Below are positions 17,115 through 24,910 of a DNA stretch of 64,000 nucleotides, one piece after another. Location: assembly GCA_029265255.1 (NCBI GenBank), contig JAJUJQ010000003.1:124001-188000 (forward strand), read 5' to 3'. The DNA is from Spirochaetota bacterium. GTDB lineage: Bacteria; Spirochaetota; Spirochaetia; Treponematales; Rectinemataceae. How positions within the stretch are numbered: position 1 is the stretch's first letter; each line of letters starts with the position of its first letter. The notes beneath the pieces were generated by a model. It saw only the letters and a program-made list of their open reading frames with translations. It had not been told where the DNA came from and did not search any database. The position numbers and the translations under genes are program-made.

Positions 17115-18446
17115 ATGGAAAGGAGACGAATCATCATACTTGGCGCGGCCGGCAGAGATTTTCACAATTTCAACACGCGATATCGAAATGATCCGCGATC
17201 AGAGGTCGTTGCGTTTACCGCCACCCAGATCCCTAACATTGAAGGAAGAAAATATCCTTCAGAACTCGCAGGCCCCCTGTATCCCGAAGGAATCCCCATT
17301 TTCCCGGAATCCGACCTTCCAGCGCTGATCAGGGAACTCCACGCCGATGAATGCGTGTTTGCTTACTCCGATGTGCCCTATGCCCATGTCATGAGGCTTT
17401 CCGCGATTGTCAACGCCGCGGGTGCCTCATTCACCTTGCTAGGGCCGTCAGAAACCCAGATCAAGTCGTCCAAACCAGTGATTGCCGTCTGCGCGGTACG
17501 TACTGGATCCGGTAAAAGCCAGACTTCACGAAAAATCGTGCAAATGCTCATGAAACGTGGTCTGCGCGTCGTGGCAATTCGTCATCCTATGCCCTATGGA
17601 GATCTGGTACGCCAGAAAGTACAGCGTTTTGCCAGCGTAGAAGACCTTGCCGCGCACCGGTGTACCATCGAGGAAATGGAAGAGTACGAGCCTCATATCG
17701 CGAGAGGCAATGTCATCTATGCCGGCGTAGATTACGAAGCGATTTTAAGAGAGGCGGAAAAAGAGGCGGATATCATTCTATGGGATGGCGGAAATAACGA
17801 TTTTCCATTCTATGTGCCCGATCTTCTGATCACAGTCGCAGATCCTCTGCGCGCCGGAAACGAAATTTCGTTTTATCCTGGCGAGGTATGCCTGAGAATG
17901 GCCGATGTCGTCGTCATCAACAAGATTGATACCGCAAGTCCCGAACAGGTTCAGCTTGTGCGAGAAAATATTATGAGAGTCAATCCCCGCGCGCAGGTTG
18001 TCGAAGCGGCCAGCCCGATATCGGTCGATCGGCCAGAACTCATTCGAGGGAGAAGAGTCCTCTGCATCGAAGATGGGCCGACACTTACTCATGGAATGAT
18101 GAAATTTGGCGCGGGCGTTGTTGCCGCCCACAAATTCCAGGCTGCTGAAATCGTTGACCCAAGACCCTTTGTCACTGGAGAACTGGCAAAAACATTCCAG
18201 AAATATCCAGAAATTGGCACATTATTGCCTGCGATGGGATACAGTGAAGCTCAGATTCGTGATCTCGAGGAGACCATCAACCGCAGCGCGTGCGACACGG
18301 TCATCGTCGCGACTCCTATTGATCTCAATCGCATTTTGAACATCAAGAAGCCTAGCGTCCGTGTCACCTATGAACTGCAGGAAATTGGCAAACCTGATCT
18401 CGAGGATGTCCTGAACGCTTTCTTGGGGTCGAGGAAAACGCGATGA
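17115..18446 (+). CDS. COG2403-type P-loop GTPase (cyclic 2,3-diphosphoglycerate synthetase-like)
   Basis: 443 residues. The N-terminal third is a Rossmann-like domain (RRIIILGAAGRDFHNFN); near residue 137 is a P-loop, VRTGSGKSQTSRK; DVVVINKID is a G4-like NKxD motif and DIILWDGGNNDFPF a Walker B-like segment. Members are often annotated as cyclic 2,3-diphosphoglycerate synthetase after the Methanothermus enzyme, but that product is not known in spirochaetes, so I do not assign the reaction. It is divergent from arginine deiminase and may serve nitrogen or amino-acid metabolism. Start chosen at 17115 because AAGGA lies eight to twelve bases upstream; in-frame ATGs at 17040, 17064 and 17106 are alternatives. 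Confidence 0.7.
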   Translation: MERRRIIILGAAGRDFHNFNTRYRNDPRSEVVAFTATQIPNIEGRKYPSELAGPLYPEGIPIFPESDLPALIRELHADECVFAYSDVPYAHVMRLSAIVNAAGASFTLLGPSETQIKSSKPVIAVCAVRTGSGKSQTSRKIVQMLMKRGLRVVAIRHPMPYGDLVRQKVQRFASVEDLAAHRCTIEEMEEYEPHIARGNVIYAGVDYEAILREAEKEADIILWDGGNNDFPFYVPDLLITVADPLRAGNEISFYPGEVCLRMADVVVINKIDTASPEQVQLVRENIMRVNPRAQVVEAASPISVDRPELIRGRRVLCIEDGPTLTHGMMKFGAGVVAAHKFQAAEIVDPRPFVTGELAKTFQKYPEIGTLLPAMGYSEAQIRDLEETINRSACDTVIVATPIDLNRILNIKKPSVRVTYELQEIGKPDLEDVLNAFLGSRKTR

Positions 18447-18472
18447 TGCGCGGCTTTGGCCTGAGATGCTGA

Positions 18473-18509
18473 AAATAAAAATGGCTGCCATCGATGGCAG
18501 CCATTTTTG
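18473..18509. terminator. Bidirectional terminator between COG2403 gene and ferredoxin
   Basis: A perfect palindrome ATGGCTGCCATCGATGGCAG plus CCAT (18481-18504) is flanked by A-rich sequence on the left and TTTTT on the right. It should end both convergent transcripts. Confidence 0.85.
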
Positions 18510-18524
18510 TTGTGAGATCAGGTC

Positions 18525-18695
18525 TTAGCCGGCAATGATCGCCTCTACAGGGCACACAGCGGCGCACGCACCGCAGTCGATGCAAACATCTGGATCGATC
18601 CAGCGGGCATTGTTCTTTTCGCTGATTGCGGAAGTGGGACATTCGCTCTCGCAGGCACCGCAGTTGGTGCATTTATCGGTTACTTTGTATGCCAT
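18525..18695 (-). CDS. Clostridial-type 2[4Fe-4S] ferredoxin
   Basis: A 56-residue protein with two cluster motifs: C9-T-N-C-G-A-C-E-S-E-C19-P and C38-I-D-C-G-A-C-A-A-V-C48-P. The size and the CxxCxxCxxxCP pattern twice are those of low-potential bacterial ferredoxins that carry electrons in anaerobic metabolism, for example for pyruvate:ferredoxin oxidoreductase, hydrogenase or the FTR-like protein at 5.7 kb. The ribosome site AAGGAG precedes the ATG. It stands alone with its own promoter and the terminator shared with the COG2403 gene. Confidence 0.95.
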   Translation of the reverse strand: MAYKVTDKCTNCGACESECPTSAISEKNNARWIDPDVCIDCGACAAVCPVEAIIAG

Positions 18696-18752
18696 CTAAA
18701 AGCTCCTTCCTTGACAATGAATTGCGCTGGTGGACTGAACCAATGCGAAATT

Positions 18753-18782
18753 ATTATACCATACTATGAGAAAATTCAGCAA
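18753..18782 (-). promoter_or_regulatory. Promoter of the ferredoxin gene
   Basis: Minus strand TTGCTG (18777-18782), 18 bases, perfect TATAAT (18753-18758), about 57 bases before the start. The -35 lies over the last codons of the upstream yfiH-like gene. Confidence 0.65.
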
Positions 18783-19540
18783 GGTGCGGATGAGGCAATT
18801 CCCTGGGGAGCACAGATGAGTGCGAGCATTCGCGTAAAATACGCGGCCCCTTGGCGTCGATAGCTGCCAAATTGATCATTGCAGCAGGTACAGATTTCAA
18901 TGTTTGCGACGTTGGTGATGCCAAGACGTTTTGCCAGGCCAAGGTTGGCAGCCCTCAAATCCAGAGAAAAGGTGCTGCCAGGTTCTTGCCTTGCTTTTAT
19001 CGCCTGCGGTCCGAATTCGTTCGAAAATTGCATCGCACGCTGTAGATCGACTTGGTAGCAGCATGCGCCGATGGCTGGCCCCAGAATAAGGTGTATATTG
19101 TCGGGCGTGCAGCCGTAGTTCCTTTCCATTTCGTGTACTGCCACCGCAAGAATACCTGTGCCTTTCCAGCCCGAGTGCAAAATCCCAAATGCGCCGCAAT
19201 GTCTGCAGAAAATCCAGATCGGCATGCAATCAGCAACCGTAACGCTTGGTACGAGACGAGGGTTCCGTGTCACAATTCCGTCAAATCCTGAAGTGTTGTG
19301 TGCAACCAAGGCAGCTAATTCTTCATGGCTCTCAATGAAAGCCACATTGCGGCCATGCTTGAGTTCAATCCCTGCAAGGCGTTCTGGTTCAATAGAGAGG
19401 CTCGTAAGGAAGGAACGCCGCGTATCCGATTCAAAAACTGGCGAGAACTTCATGTCCCCCGCATTCCTGAGGCTCATGATAGCTCTTGGTGCGTTTTCAT
19501 CAGCAAGATTGAAGCGGAATTCCATGTATGTCTGATTCAT
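18776..19540 (-). CDS. YfiH/LACC1-family protein (purine nucleoside phosphorylase-like, formerly polyphenol oxidase)
   Basis: 254 residues with the family's zinc/active-site set: SVTVADCMPIWIF, GILHSGWKGTG, GPAIGACCYQV and CTCCNDQFGSYRRQG. Bacterial relatives have been shown to act on purine nucleosides, and an E. coli member (YfiH/PgeF) also edits peptidoglycan precursors; which applies here is unknown. The start overlaps the stop of the upstream pseudouridine synthase by four bases, so the two are translationally coupled. A shorter start at 19525 is possible. Confidence 0.85.
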   Translation of the reverse strand: MNQTYMEFRFNLADENAPRAIMSLRNAGDMKFSPVFESDTRRSFLTSLSIEPERLAGIELKHGRNVAFIESHEELAALVAHNTSGFDGIVTRNPRLVPSVTVADCMPIWIFCRHCGAFGILHSGWKGTGILAVAVHEMERNYGCTPDNIHLILGPAIGACCYQVDLQRAMQFSNEFGPQAIKARQEPGSTFSLDLRAANLGLAKRLGITNVANIEICTCCNDQFGSYRRQGAAYFTRMLALICAPQGIASSAPC

Positions 19541-20418
19541 AAAGCATCCTTCGACGCGGCGTGGTATTCCTGTTCAAGGGTGTTTCCCAGGCTCCATTTA
19601 AGGCTCACTCGACCATTGCTTTCGAGTCGCACTTCATACGCTTCGAGCCAAAGCCTTTCTGACGCTGCCCCGCCATACGCGCTATCTCCCAGAATAGGAA
19701 ACCCATACCATGCGCAATGCGCGCGGATCTGGTGACGAAATCCTTTTCTGATCTCTGCCTCAAAAAGCAGGGTGTCAGGAGGGATGTTCCTGTTCAGAGA
19801 GGGGATTTCGCGTGCATTGCCAATTATTGTAAGGCTTGTACGATAGACATCATGTCTATTCAATTTCCTGGATGTCCGCGAAGGATCTATGCAAGCGACT
19901 CTGGCGCCACGAGGACCGTATGAGCGGAATTTGCTCTCTATTTGCAAGCAGGAGTCGTGACGAGCAATGAAACGTGTGTCGGGCGCTTGAGCAGGTGGTA
20001 TAAACCCTTCCAGGTAAACCGTTGCGGGAACTGAAAGCAGGATATATTTTTTAACGAGGTTCGAAGCGGTTTGCGCATGTAAGAATTCGTGAAAGACTCT
20101 TCGGGACAACGCTGCCAGCATCAGACCAGAGGTTTCTCTATCAAGGCGATATAGAAGCCCAAGTTCGGCCTCATATCGATCGTCGAATACAGGGTGCTCA
20201 TGGTTTGATTTTTTTTCGAATTGGTGCGCGGTTTCCTTGAGTTCACTCTCGGGAAGCAGCTCTGCCTGGGCAGCTAACCAGGAAACGAGGTCCGGTCCTG
20301 AGAGATCGTTTCTGGAGCGATGCTGATATATGGAATGCCATCCTGGCGGTTTGAAGAGTACCGCCATTCCTTGATGGATAGCGAGAATACGGGGTGTTGT
20401 CACATCCGCAAAGAGCAT
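19537..20418 (-). CDS. RluA-family RNA pseudouridine synthase
   Basis: 293 residues. The catalytic motif is LLYRLDRETSGLML with the active Asp; FEAEIRKGFRHQIRAHCAWYGFPILGDSAYGG is the conserved C-terminal region. There is no S4 domain at the N-terminus, unlike RluC/RluD, and the first 60 residues carry LFKPPGWHSI as in the RluA core. The target RNA (23S rRNA or tRNA) is not predictable. It lies three bases downstream of the ABC exporter gene and is coupled to yfiH. Confidence 0.88.
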   Translation of the reverse strand: MLFADVTTPRILAIHQGMAVLFKPPGWHSIYQHRSRNDLSGPDLVSWLAAQAELLPESELKETAHQFEKKSNHEHPVFDDRYEAELGLLYRLDRETSGLMLAALSRRVFHEFLHAQTASNLVKKYILLSVPATVYLEGFIPPAQAPDTRFIARHDSCLQIESKFRSYGPRGARVACIDPSRTSRKLNRHDVYRTSLTIIGNAREIPSLNRNIPPDTLLFEAEIRKGFRHQIRAHCAWYGFPILGDSAYGGAASERLWLEAYEVRLESNGRVSLKWSLGNTLEQEYHAASKDAL

Positions 20419-20421
20419 TGT

Positions 20422-22512
20422 TTACAGCATCTCCTTGTTCTGCAGCCGGTAGAGGTTCCAGTAAAGCCCTTTGCGGGTGATAAGTTCCTCGTGGGTTCCT
20501 GTTTCAACGACCCTGCCACGCCCCAGTACGATAATTCGATCCGCATCACGAATTGTGGAAAGCCGATGCGCGATAACGATGCTCGTATGTCCTCGCAGTA
20601 GCCCTTCAATGCCTTTTTGCAGCATTTTTTCGGTCTCCGTATCGATGGAACTGGTTGCTTCGTCGAGAATAATGATCGCGGGATCATGAGCGAGTACACG
20701 AGCAAAGGATATGAGTTGTCTCTGGCCGAGAGAGAGATTCAATCCGCCCTCCGAGAGTTGCGTGTCGTATCCATCAGGAAGCTTAACGATAAAATCGTGC
20801 GCATAGACCGCCCGCGCCGCTTCTTCGATTTTTTCTTGAGGAAGATCGAGGCCAAGCGCAATATTTTCTCGGATACTACCGTGGAAAAGGAACACATCCT
20901 GAGGCACTGGCTGAATGAATCTCCGTAATTGCTCGAGCGGATAGCTTTTGATGGGAATGCCGTCGATGAATATCTCACCCTTTGCGATATCCCAGAATCG
21001 CGCCAGCAGCTGTGCAATAGTGGTTTTGCCTGCTCCTGTATAGCCGACGATGGCTACTTTTTCTCCAGGATTTACGATAAAGGAAACATTCCTCAGCACC
21101 CACTCATCGCTTTTATAGGCAAACCACACGTTCGAGAACTCGACATGGCCGCGCAACGTCGCAGGTATTTTTTCAGGTTTTCCGGTATCGGGCACAGGGT
21201 CATTGGTATCCAAGAGCCCGAAGACACGTTCTCCGCTCGCCATGGCGCTCTGAAGTAGTATGTACTTTTCTGAAAGATCTTTGATTGGGGAATAGAGGAT
21301 AGAAATGAGATTGATAAACGCGATGAGCGTTCCTATGGAGATTTCGAGATTGAGAAACAGGATCGCTCCAGCAAGGATGGATAAAGCGCTAGCAATAGTG
21401 GAGATCAGGTCTACATAAGGTCTGAAAATGGCGTAGACATACATTTCCTGAATATTCGCGTGGAGGAGTTGACTGTTTTGTTCGGAAAAAGTTCGGCCGG
21501 CCCTCCCCTCCTGCGTAAAAAGCTTGACTACTTCGATACCGGAAATATGCTCGGAGAGGAAGGAGTTGACTTTGCTCGTCCAATAACGCTGGGTACGAAA
21601 GGCGTCGCGCGCTTTGCGGCGTGCGATCGTGGATGCAGCGATGACCAGTGGGAATGTAATCGATACTGCAAGCGCAAGTTTCCAGTTGAGCAAAAACATG
21701 ACGAAGAGCGCCCCCATCATAACGGTCGCATCTTTGATGAAGGCGCTGAGCACATCACTGAAGAATTGGGCAATCGTTTCGATGTCGCTGGTGATGCGGG
21801 TCACCAAGCGTCCAACGGGCTGCCTGGTGAGATACCCCAGAGATTGTCCTATGATATGGCGAAACACCTGCAATCGCATGTCTTTCATGATCCAGGTACC
21901 AATGAGGTTGGTGAACCAGGTCATGAAAAAGCTGCTTAGGAGCACAAGTGCAAGTACCATAATGATTTCGAGCGCATATCGAATAAGGATTGGCTGAGAA
22001 TCCTGCTTGATGATAAAGGCTTCTTCAGAGGGCATTGCCTCCAGTATGGAAACGGGAACAACACCCCACTTGTCTCCCATAATTATTGATGGATAGTGGC
22101 TGGCCAGTGCCATTTTCTCTTCTTTTCGAGACGCAAGGTTGAACAAATACGAAGGATTTGCATCAAGCAGGCCATCGCCGATCAGCGTGTCTCGTTCTTT
22201 TTTTGAAAGGCCCGCCAGTCTGGCGGCGCGGACATAGAATTTTCCCTTTATTTCAACATGGACAGACTGATCATTCCCTGGCAATGCGCTGATTGCAGCG
22301 GCGTCCATGCCATACCATTGACGAACAAGCGCCTCATCGACTGCATTGCGGATCAGAGTCGGCAGCACAAGCTCGCCTCCAGTGCTCAACAAAAGTGTCA
22401 GGAGGGCTACAATCGCGATAGTACGATACGGCTTGAGATACGAGAGAATGCGCCTTGCGATCTGCGAATCGTATCCTTTGGTAATTTGTTCCGCATCGAA
22501 GAACTCAGCCAT
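20422..22512 (-). CDS. ABC exporter half-transporter, canonical Walker B subunit
   Basis: 696 residues: a six-helix exporter membrane domain followed by a nucleotide-binding domain with Walker A GYTGAGKTT, Q-loop, signature LSLGQ (changed from LSGGQ), Walker B ILDEATSSID with the catalytic Glu, and H-loop IAHRLSTI. Between the first two membrane helices there is an extra segment of about 110 residues (roughly 65-175), polar and presumably outside the membrane. The gene overlaps the partner subunit gene by eight bases. The paired defects (signature here, Walker B in the partner) identify a heterodimer with one degenerate ATP site. Substrate unknown; related pairs export drugs or lipids. Confidence 0.9.
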   Translation of the reverse strand: MAEFFDAEQITKGYDSQIARRILSYLKPYRTIAIVALLTLLLSTGGELVLPTLIRNAVDEALVRQWYGMDAAAISALPGNDQSVHVEIKGKFYVRAARLAGLSKKERDTLIGDGLLDANPSYLFNLASRKEEKMALASHYPSIIMGDKWGVVPVSILEAMPSEEAFIIKQDSQPILIRYALEIIMVLALVLLSSFFMTWFTNLIGTWIMKDMRLQVFRHIIGQSLGYLTRQPVGRLVTRITSDIETIAQFFSDVLSAFIKDATVMMGALFVMFLLNWKLALAVSITFPLVIAASTIARRKARDAFRTQRYWTSKVNSFLSEHISGIEVVKLFTQEGRAGRTFSEQNSQLLHANIQEMYVYAIFRPYVDLISTIASALSILAGAILFLNLEISIGTLIAFINLISILYSPIKDLSEKYILLQSAMASGERVFGLLDTNDPVPDTGKPEKIPATLRGHVEFSNVWFAYKSDEWVLRNVSFIVNPGEKVAIVGYTGAGKTTIAQLLARFWDIAKGEIFIDGIPIKSYPLEQLRRFIQPVPQDVFLFHGSIRENIALGLDLPQEKIEEAARAVYAHDFIVKLPDGYDTQLSEGGLNLSLGQRQLISFARVLAHDPAIIILDEATSSIDTETEKMLQKGIEGLLRGHTSIVIAHRLSTIRDADRIIVLGRGRVVETGTHEELITRKGLYWNLYRLQNKEML

Positions 22513-24280
22513 CGATGGCCTCCTTCTCCTTGCAGGCCTCGCAGGATTCCTGTTCGAGTTGCTGAAGCATGGCGATTCTTGCGTAGAATCCTTCTGAATC
22601 CATCATCAAGGTTTCATGGGTTCCTTTCTGGATAATTCTTCCGCTGTCGAGCACGATGATCTGATCTGCATTACGAAGGGTTGAAATGCGATTTGATACC
22701 ACAATCGTTGTTTTCCCTTTTCGTTCAGTCAGGAGGGCGTTCAGGATACGTTCTTCGGTTTCGGCATCAACCGCCGATAGCGCGTCATCCAGAAGGAGCA
22801 CAGGTGGATCGGTCGCAAGAGCTCGAGCGAGGCAAATGCGCTGCTTCTGCCCGCCAGACAGGCTGATGCCTTTCTCGCCGACGACCGTATCCCATCCATG
22901 GGGGAACATCGCGACATCTCGATCAAGGCCAGAAATGGCAACGATTTCTTCGAATCGCGATGCGTCGAGTTCTGGCGCCGCAAAGAGGATGTTAGCCCGA
23001 ATAGTGTCAGAAAATAAGAAACTCTCCTGTGGAACCATGGAAAAGTATTGTCTCAGCATCGGAAGCGGGATGGTGAAGAGATCTTTCTCACCCAAGAAAA
23101 CGTAATTCGGGCCGGGGTCCGCGATTCTAGGAAATATTTTCAGCAACGTGCTCTTCCCTGAACCGACCTTGCCAAGAATGCCGAGCATTGAGCCTTCTGG
23201 TATGCAAAGGTTTATACAATCCAGGCTGTGGTGCGGCATTTCAGGATATCGATATGACAGATTCTGTATTTTTATAGAACCCGAGAGAGCGCCTGTAGAA
23301 TTCTCCGGCAAAGAATCACGCTCTGGTTCGGAATCAAGCACCTTATTGATTCGCTTAAGGCTCGCCGCACCACGCTGCACAATGTTTACGGTGAACCCTG
23401 CCCCCATCAGAGGCCACACTAGCATCTCCAAATAGGATAGCATGGCAACCAGAGCCCCTGCGCTCATCTTGTTCTTAAGCGAAGCATTTCCTCCAAAAAG
23501 AATCAGAAGTACCGTACTTAAACCTGCAAGGAAGGAAATGAAGGGGAAAAAGAACCCGAACGTCTTGACCAGGTCCATTGTCGCTTTTTTGTATTCTATA
23601 TTTGCCGCGTCGAATTTATTTTGAAAATACCGCTCCTTTACAAAAGACTGAACAACACGGATTCCCGCCAGCGATTCCTGGGCAATATTGGAAAGCTTGC
23701 CATAGATATCCTGGACTTTTTTAAACTGTGCGCCTACGATTTTTCCAAAGAGCAGAATGAGAACAGTGATGAATGGAAGGGGAAGAATTATCCATCCAGC
23801 GACGCTCGCGTTATTGGCGAACATTGCCACAAGAATCATGAAAGACATGAACACACCATCGACAAGAGAGACAAACCCCATTCCCGTTGCCTGGCGGATA
23901 GTTCCGATATCGTTTGTAGCCCGCGCCATGAGGTCTCCCGTGGTGTTTTCCCTGAAAAATGAGGGAGGCATTTTCATAATATGCGCAAACAATCGCTCCC
24001 TCATCTCTGCCTCGATGCGTCGCGAAGCGATATTGATGAAGTAACGCCAGAGAAATCTTCCAATGGAGATGAACACGGCCAGAAGAACCATCGCCACAAG
24101 CGAGGGGATCAAATCGGAGAGTTGGTAGGATCCTGTGCTGATCCGATCGACCGCGATTCTGAGATAGCGGGGAATGAGCACCTGAGCGGCATCCACTGCT
24201 ACAAGACAGAGAATACCAGCCACATAGCGCCAAAGGTATTTTTTAAGGTGAGGAAACAGAGTGCGATATTCTTTGAGCAT
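22505..24280 (-). CDS. ABC exporter half-transporter, degenerate Walker B subunit
   Basis: 591 residues, the first gene of the exporter operon. Six membrane helices (first near residues 18-36) precede a nucleotide-binding domain with Walker A GKVGSGKST, signature LSGGQKQRICLARAL, Walker B LLLDDALSAVD in which the catalytic Glu is Asp, and an H-loop VVSNRIS in which His is Asn. These changes are usual for the non-catalytic subunit of heterodimers such as TM287/288 or LmrCD. No Shine-Dalgarno site; the promoter -10 ends nine bases before the ATG. Downstream genes continue to the pseudouridine synthase and yfiH. Confidence 0.9.
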   Translation of the reverse strand: MLKEYRTLFPHLKKYLWRYVAGILCLVAVDAAQVLIPRYLRIAVDRISTGSYQLSDLIPSLVAMVLLAVFISIGRFLWRYFINIASRRIEAEMRERLFAHIMKMPPSFFRENTTGDLMARATNDIGTIRQATGMGFVSLVDGVFMSFMILVAMFANNASVAGWIILPLPFITVLILLFGKIVGAQFKKVQDIYGKLSNIAQESLAGIRVVQSFVKERYFQNKFDAANIEYKKATMDLVKTFGFFFPFISFLAGLSTVLLILFGGNASLKNKMSAGALVAMLSYLEMLVWPLMGAGFTVNIVQRGAASLKRINKVLDSEPERDSLPENSTGALSGSIKIQNLSYRYPEMPHHSLDCINLCIPEGSMLGILGKVGSGKSTLLKIFPRIADPGPNYVFLGEKDLFTIPLPMLRQYFSMVPQESFLFSDTIRANILFAAPELDASRFEEIVAISGLDRDVAMFPHGWDTVVGEKGISLSGGQKQRICLARALATDPPVLLLDDALSAVDAETEERILNALLTERKGKTTIVVSNRISTLRNADQIIVLDSGRIIQKGTHETLMMDSEGFYARIAMLQQLEQESCEACKEKEAIDG

Positions 24281-24289
24281 GGAATTGCT

Positions 24290-24318
24290 ATTCTACTGAG
24301 CGGTGATGCCATCCGCAA
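24290..24318 (-). promoter_or_regulatory. Probable promoter of the ABC exporter operon
   Basis: Minus strand TTGCGG (24313-24318), 17 bases, TAGAAT (24290-24295), nine bases to the ATG at 24278-24280. It lies back to back with the rnhA promoter, in a 77-base divergent space. Confidence 0.55.
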
Positions 24319-24322
24319 GATG

Positions 24323-24351
24323 TTGCCTGAATTCAAGGACTCTGGCATAGT
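24323..24351 (+). promoter_or_regulatory. Probable rnhA promoter, leaderless geometry
   Basis: TTGCCT (24323-24328), 17 bases, CATAGT (24346-24351), six bases to the rnhA ATG at 24358. No Shine-Dalgarno site. Confidence 0.5.
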
Positions 24352-24357
24352 GCGAAT

Positions 24358-24882
24358 ATGACCGGAAACCTTATTGTGGTGTATACAGACGGAGGATGCA
24401 GAGGCAACCCCGGGCCTGGGGGCTGGGCATACGTCATGCGTTACGGCGATCGCTACAGGGAAGCGATGGGCGCGGAGCCCACAACAACCAATAATCGAAT
24501 GGAACTTACAGCGGTGATTGAGGCGCTTTCTTTCCTTAAATCCAGATTGACTACTGTACAGATGGCAGCTCAGAAGAACACTATATCGTTACCTTTCTGG
24601 AGTCAGGCTCCTATTTGTATTTACACCGATTCCCAATATGTGCGTAATGGAATGACCGGTTGGGTCGAACGATGGAAGATAAATGGGTGGAAAACCGCCG
24701 GTAAAAAACCAGTGCAGAACCGGGATTTGTGGGAAAGGCTCGATCAGTTGGTGTCGGAACTTCACCCGTCGTTTGAATGGATAGAAGGTCATTCGGGAAA
24801 CCAGGACAATGAACGATGCGACACACTCGTCCACATGGCTATCGATCAAATGCTTGCTGAACGCGAGGAATTGCAGGAATGA
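24358..24882 (+). CDS. rnhA: Ribonuclease HI
   Basis: Cuts RNA in RNA-DNA hybrids. The four catalytic acids are visible: Asp in VVYTDGGCRGNPGPGGWAY, Glu in NNRMELTAVIEAL, Asp in YTDSQYVRNG and Asp in GNQDNERCD; the basic protrusion WVERWKINGWKTAGKKPVQN is present, as in the E. coli enzyme. At 174 residues it is about 20 longer than E. coli RNase HI, owing to an insertion near residues 62-83 between the second and third catalytic acids. Convergent with the LPP20-like lipoprotein gene. Confidence 0.95.
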   Translation: MTGNLIVVYTDGGCRGNPGPGGWAYVMRYGDRYREAMGAEPTTTNNRMELTAVIEALSFLKSRLTTVQMAAQKNTISLPFWSQAPICIYTDSQYVRNGMTGWVERWKINGWKTAGKKPVQNRDLWERLDQLVSELHPSFEWIEGHSGNQDNERCDTLVHMAIDQMLAEREELQE

Positions 24883-24910
24883 TGTCGAATGAGGCTTGCC
24901 GAATCAATCT

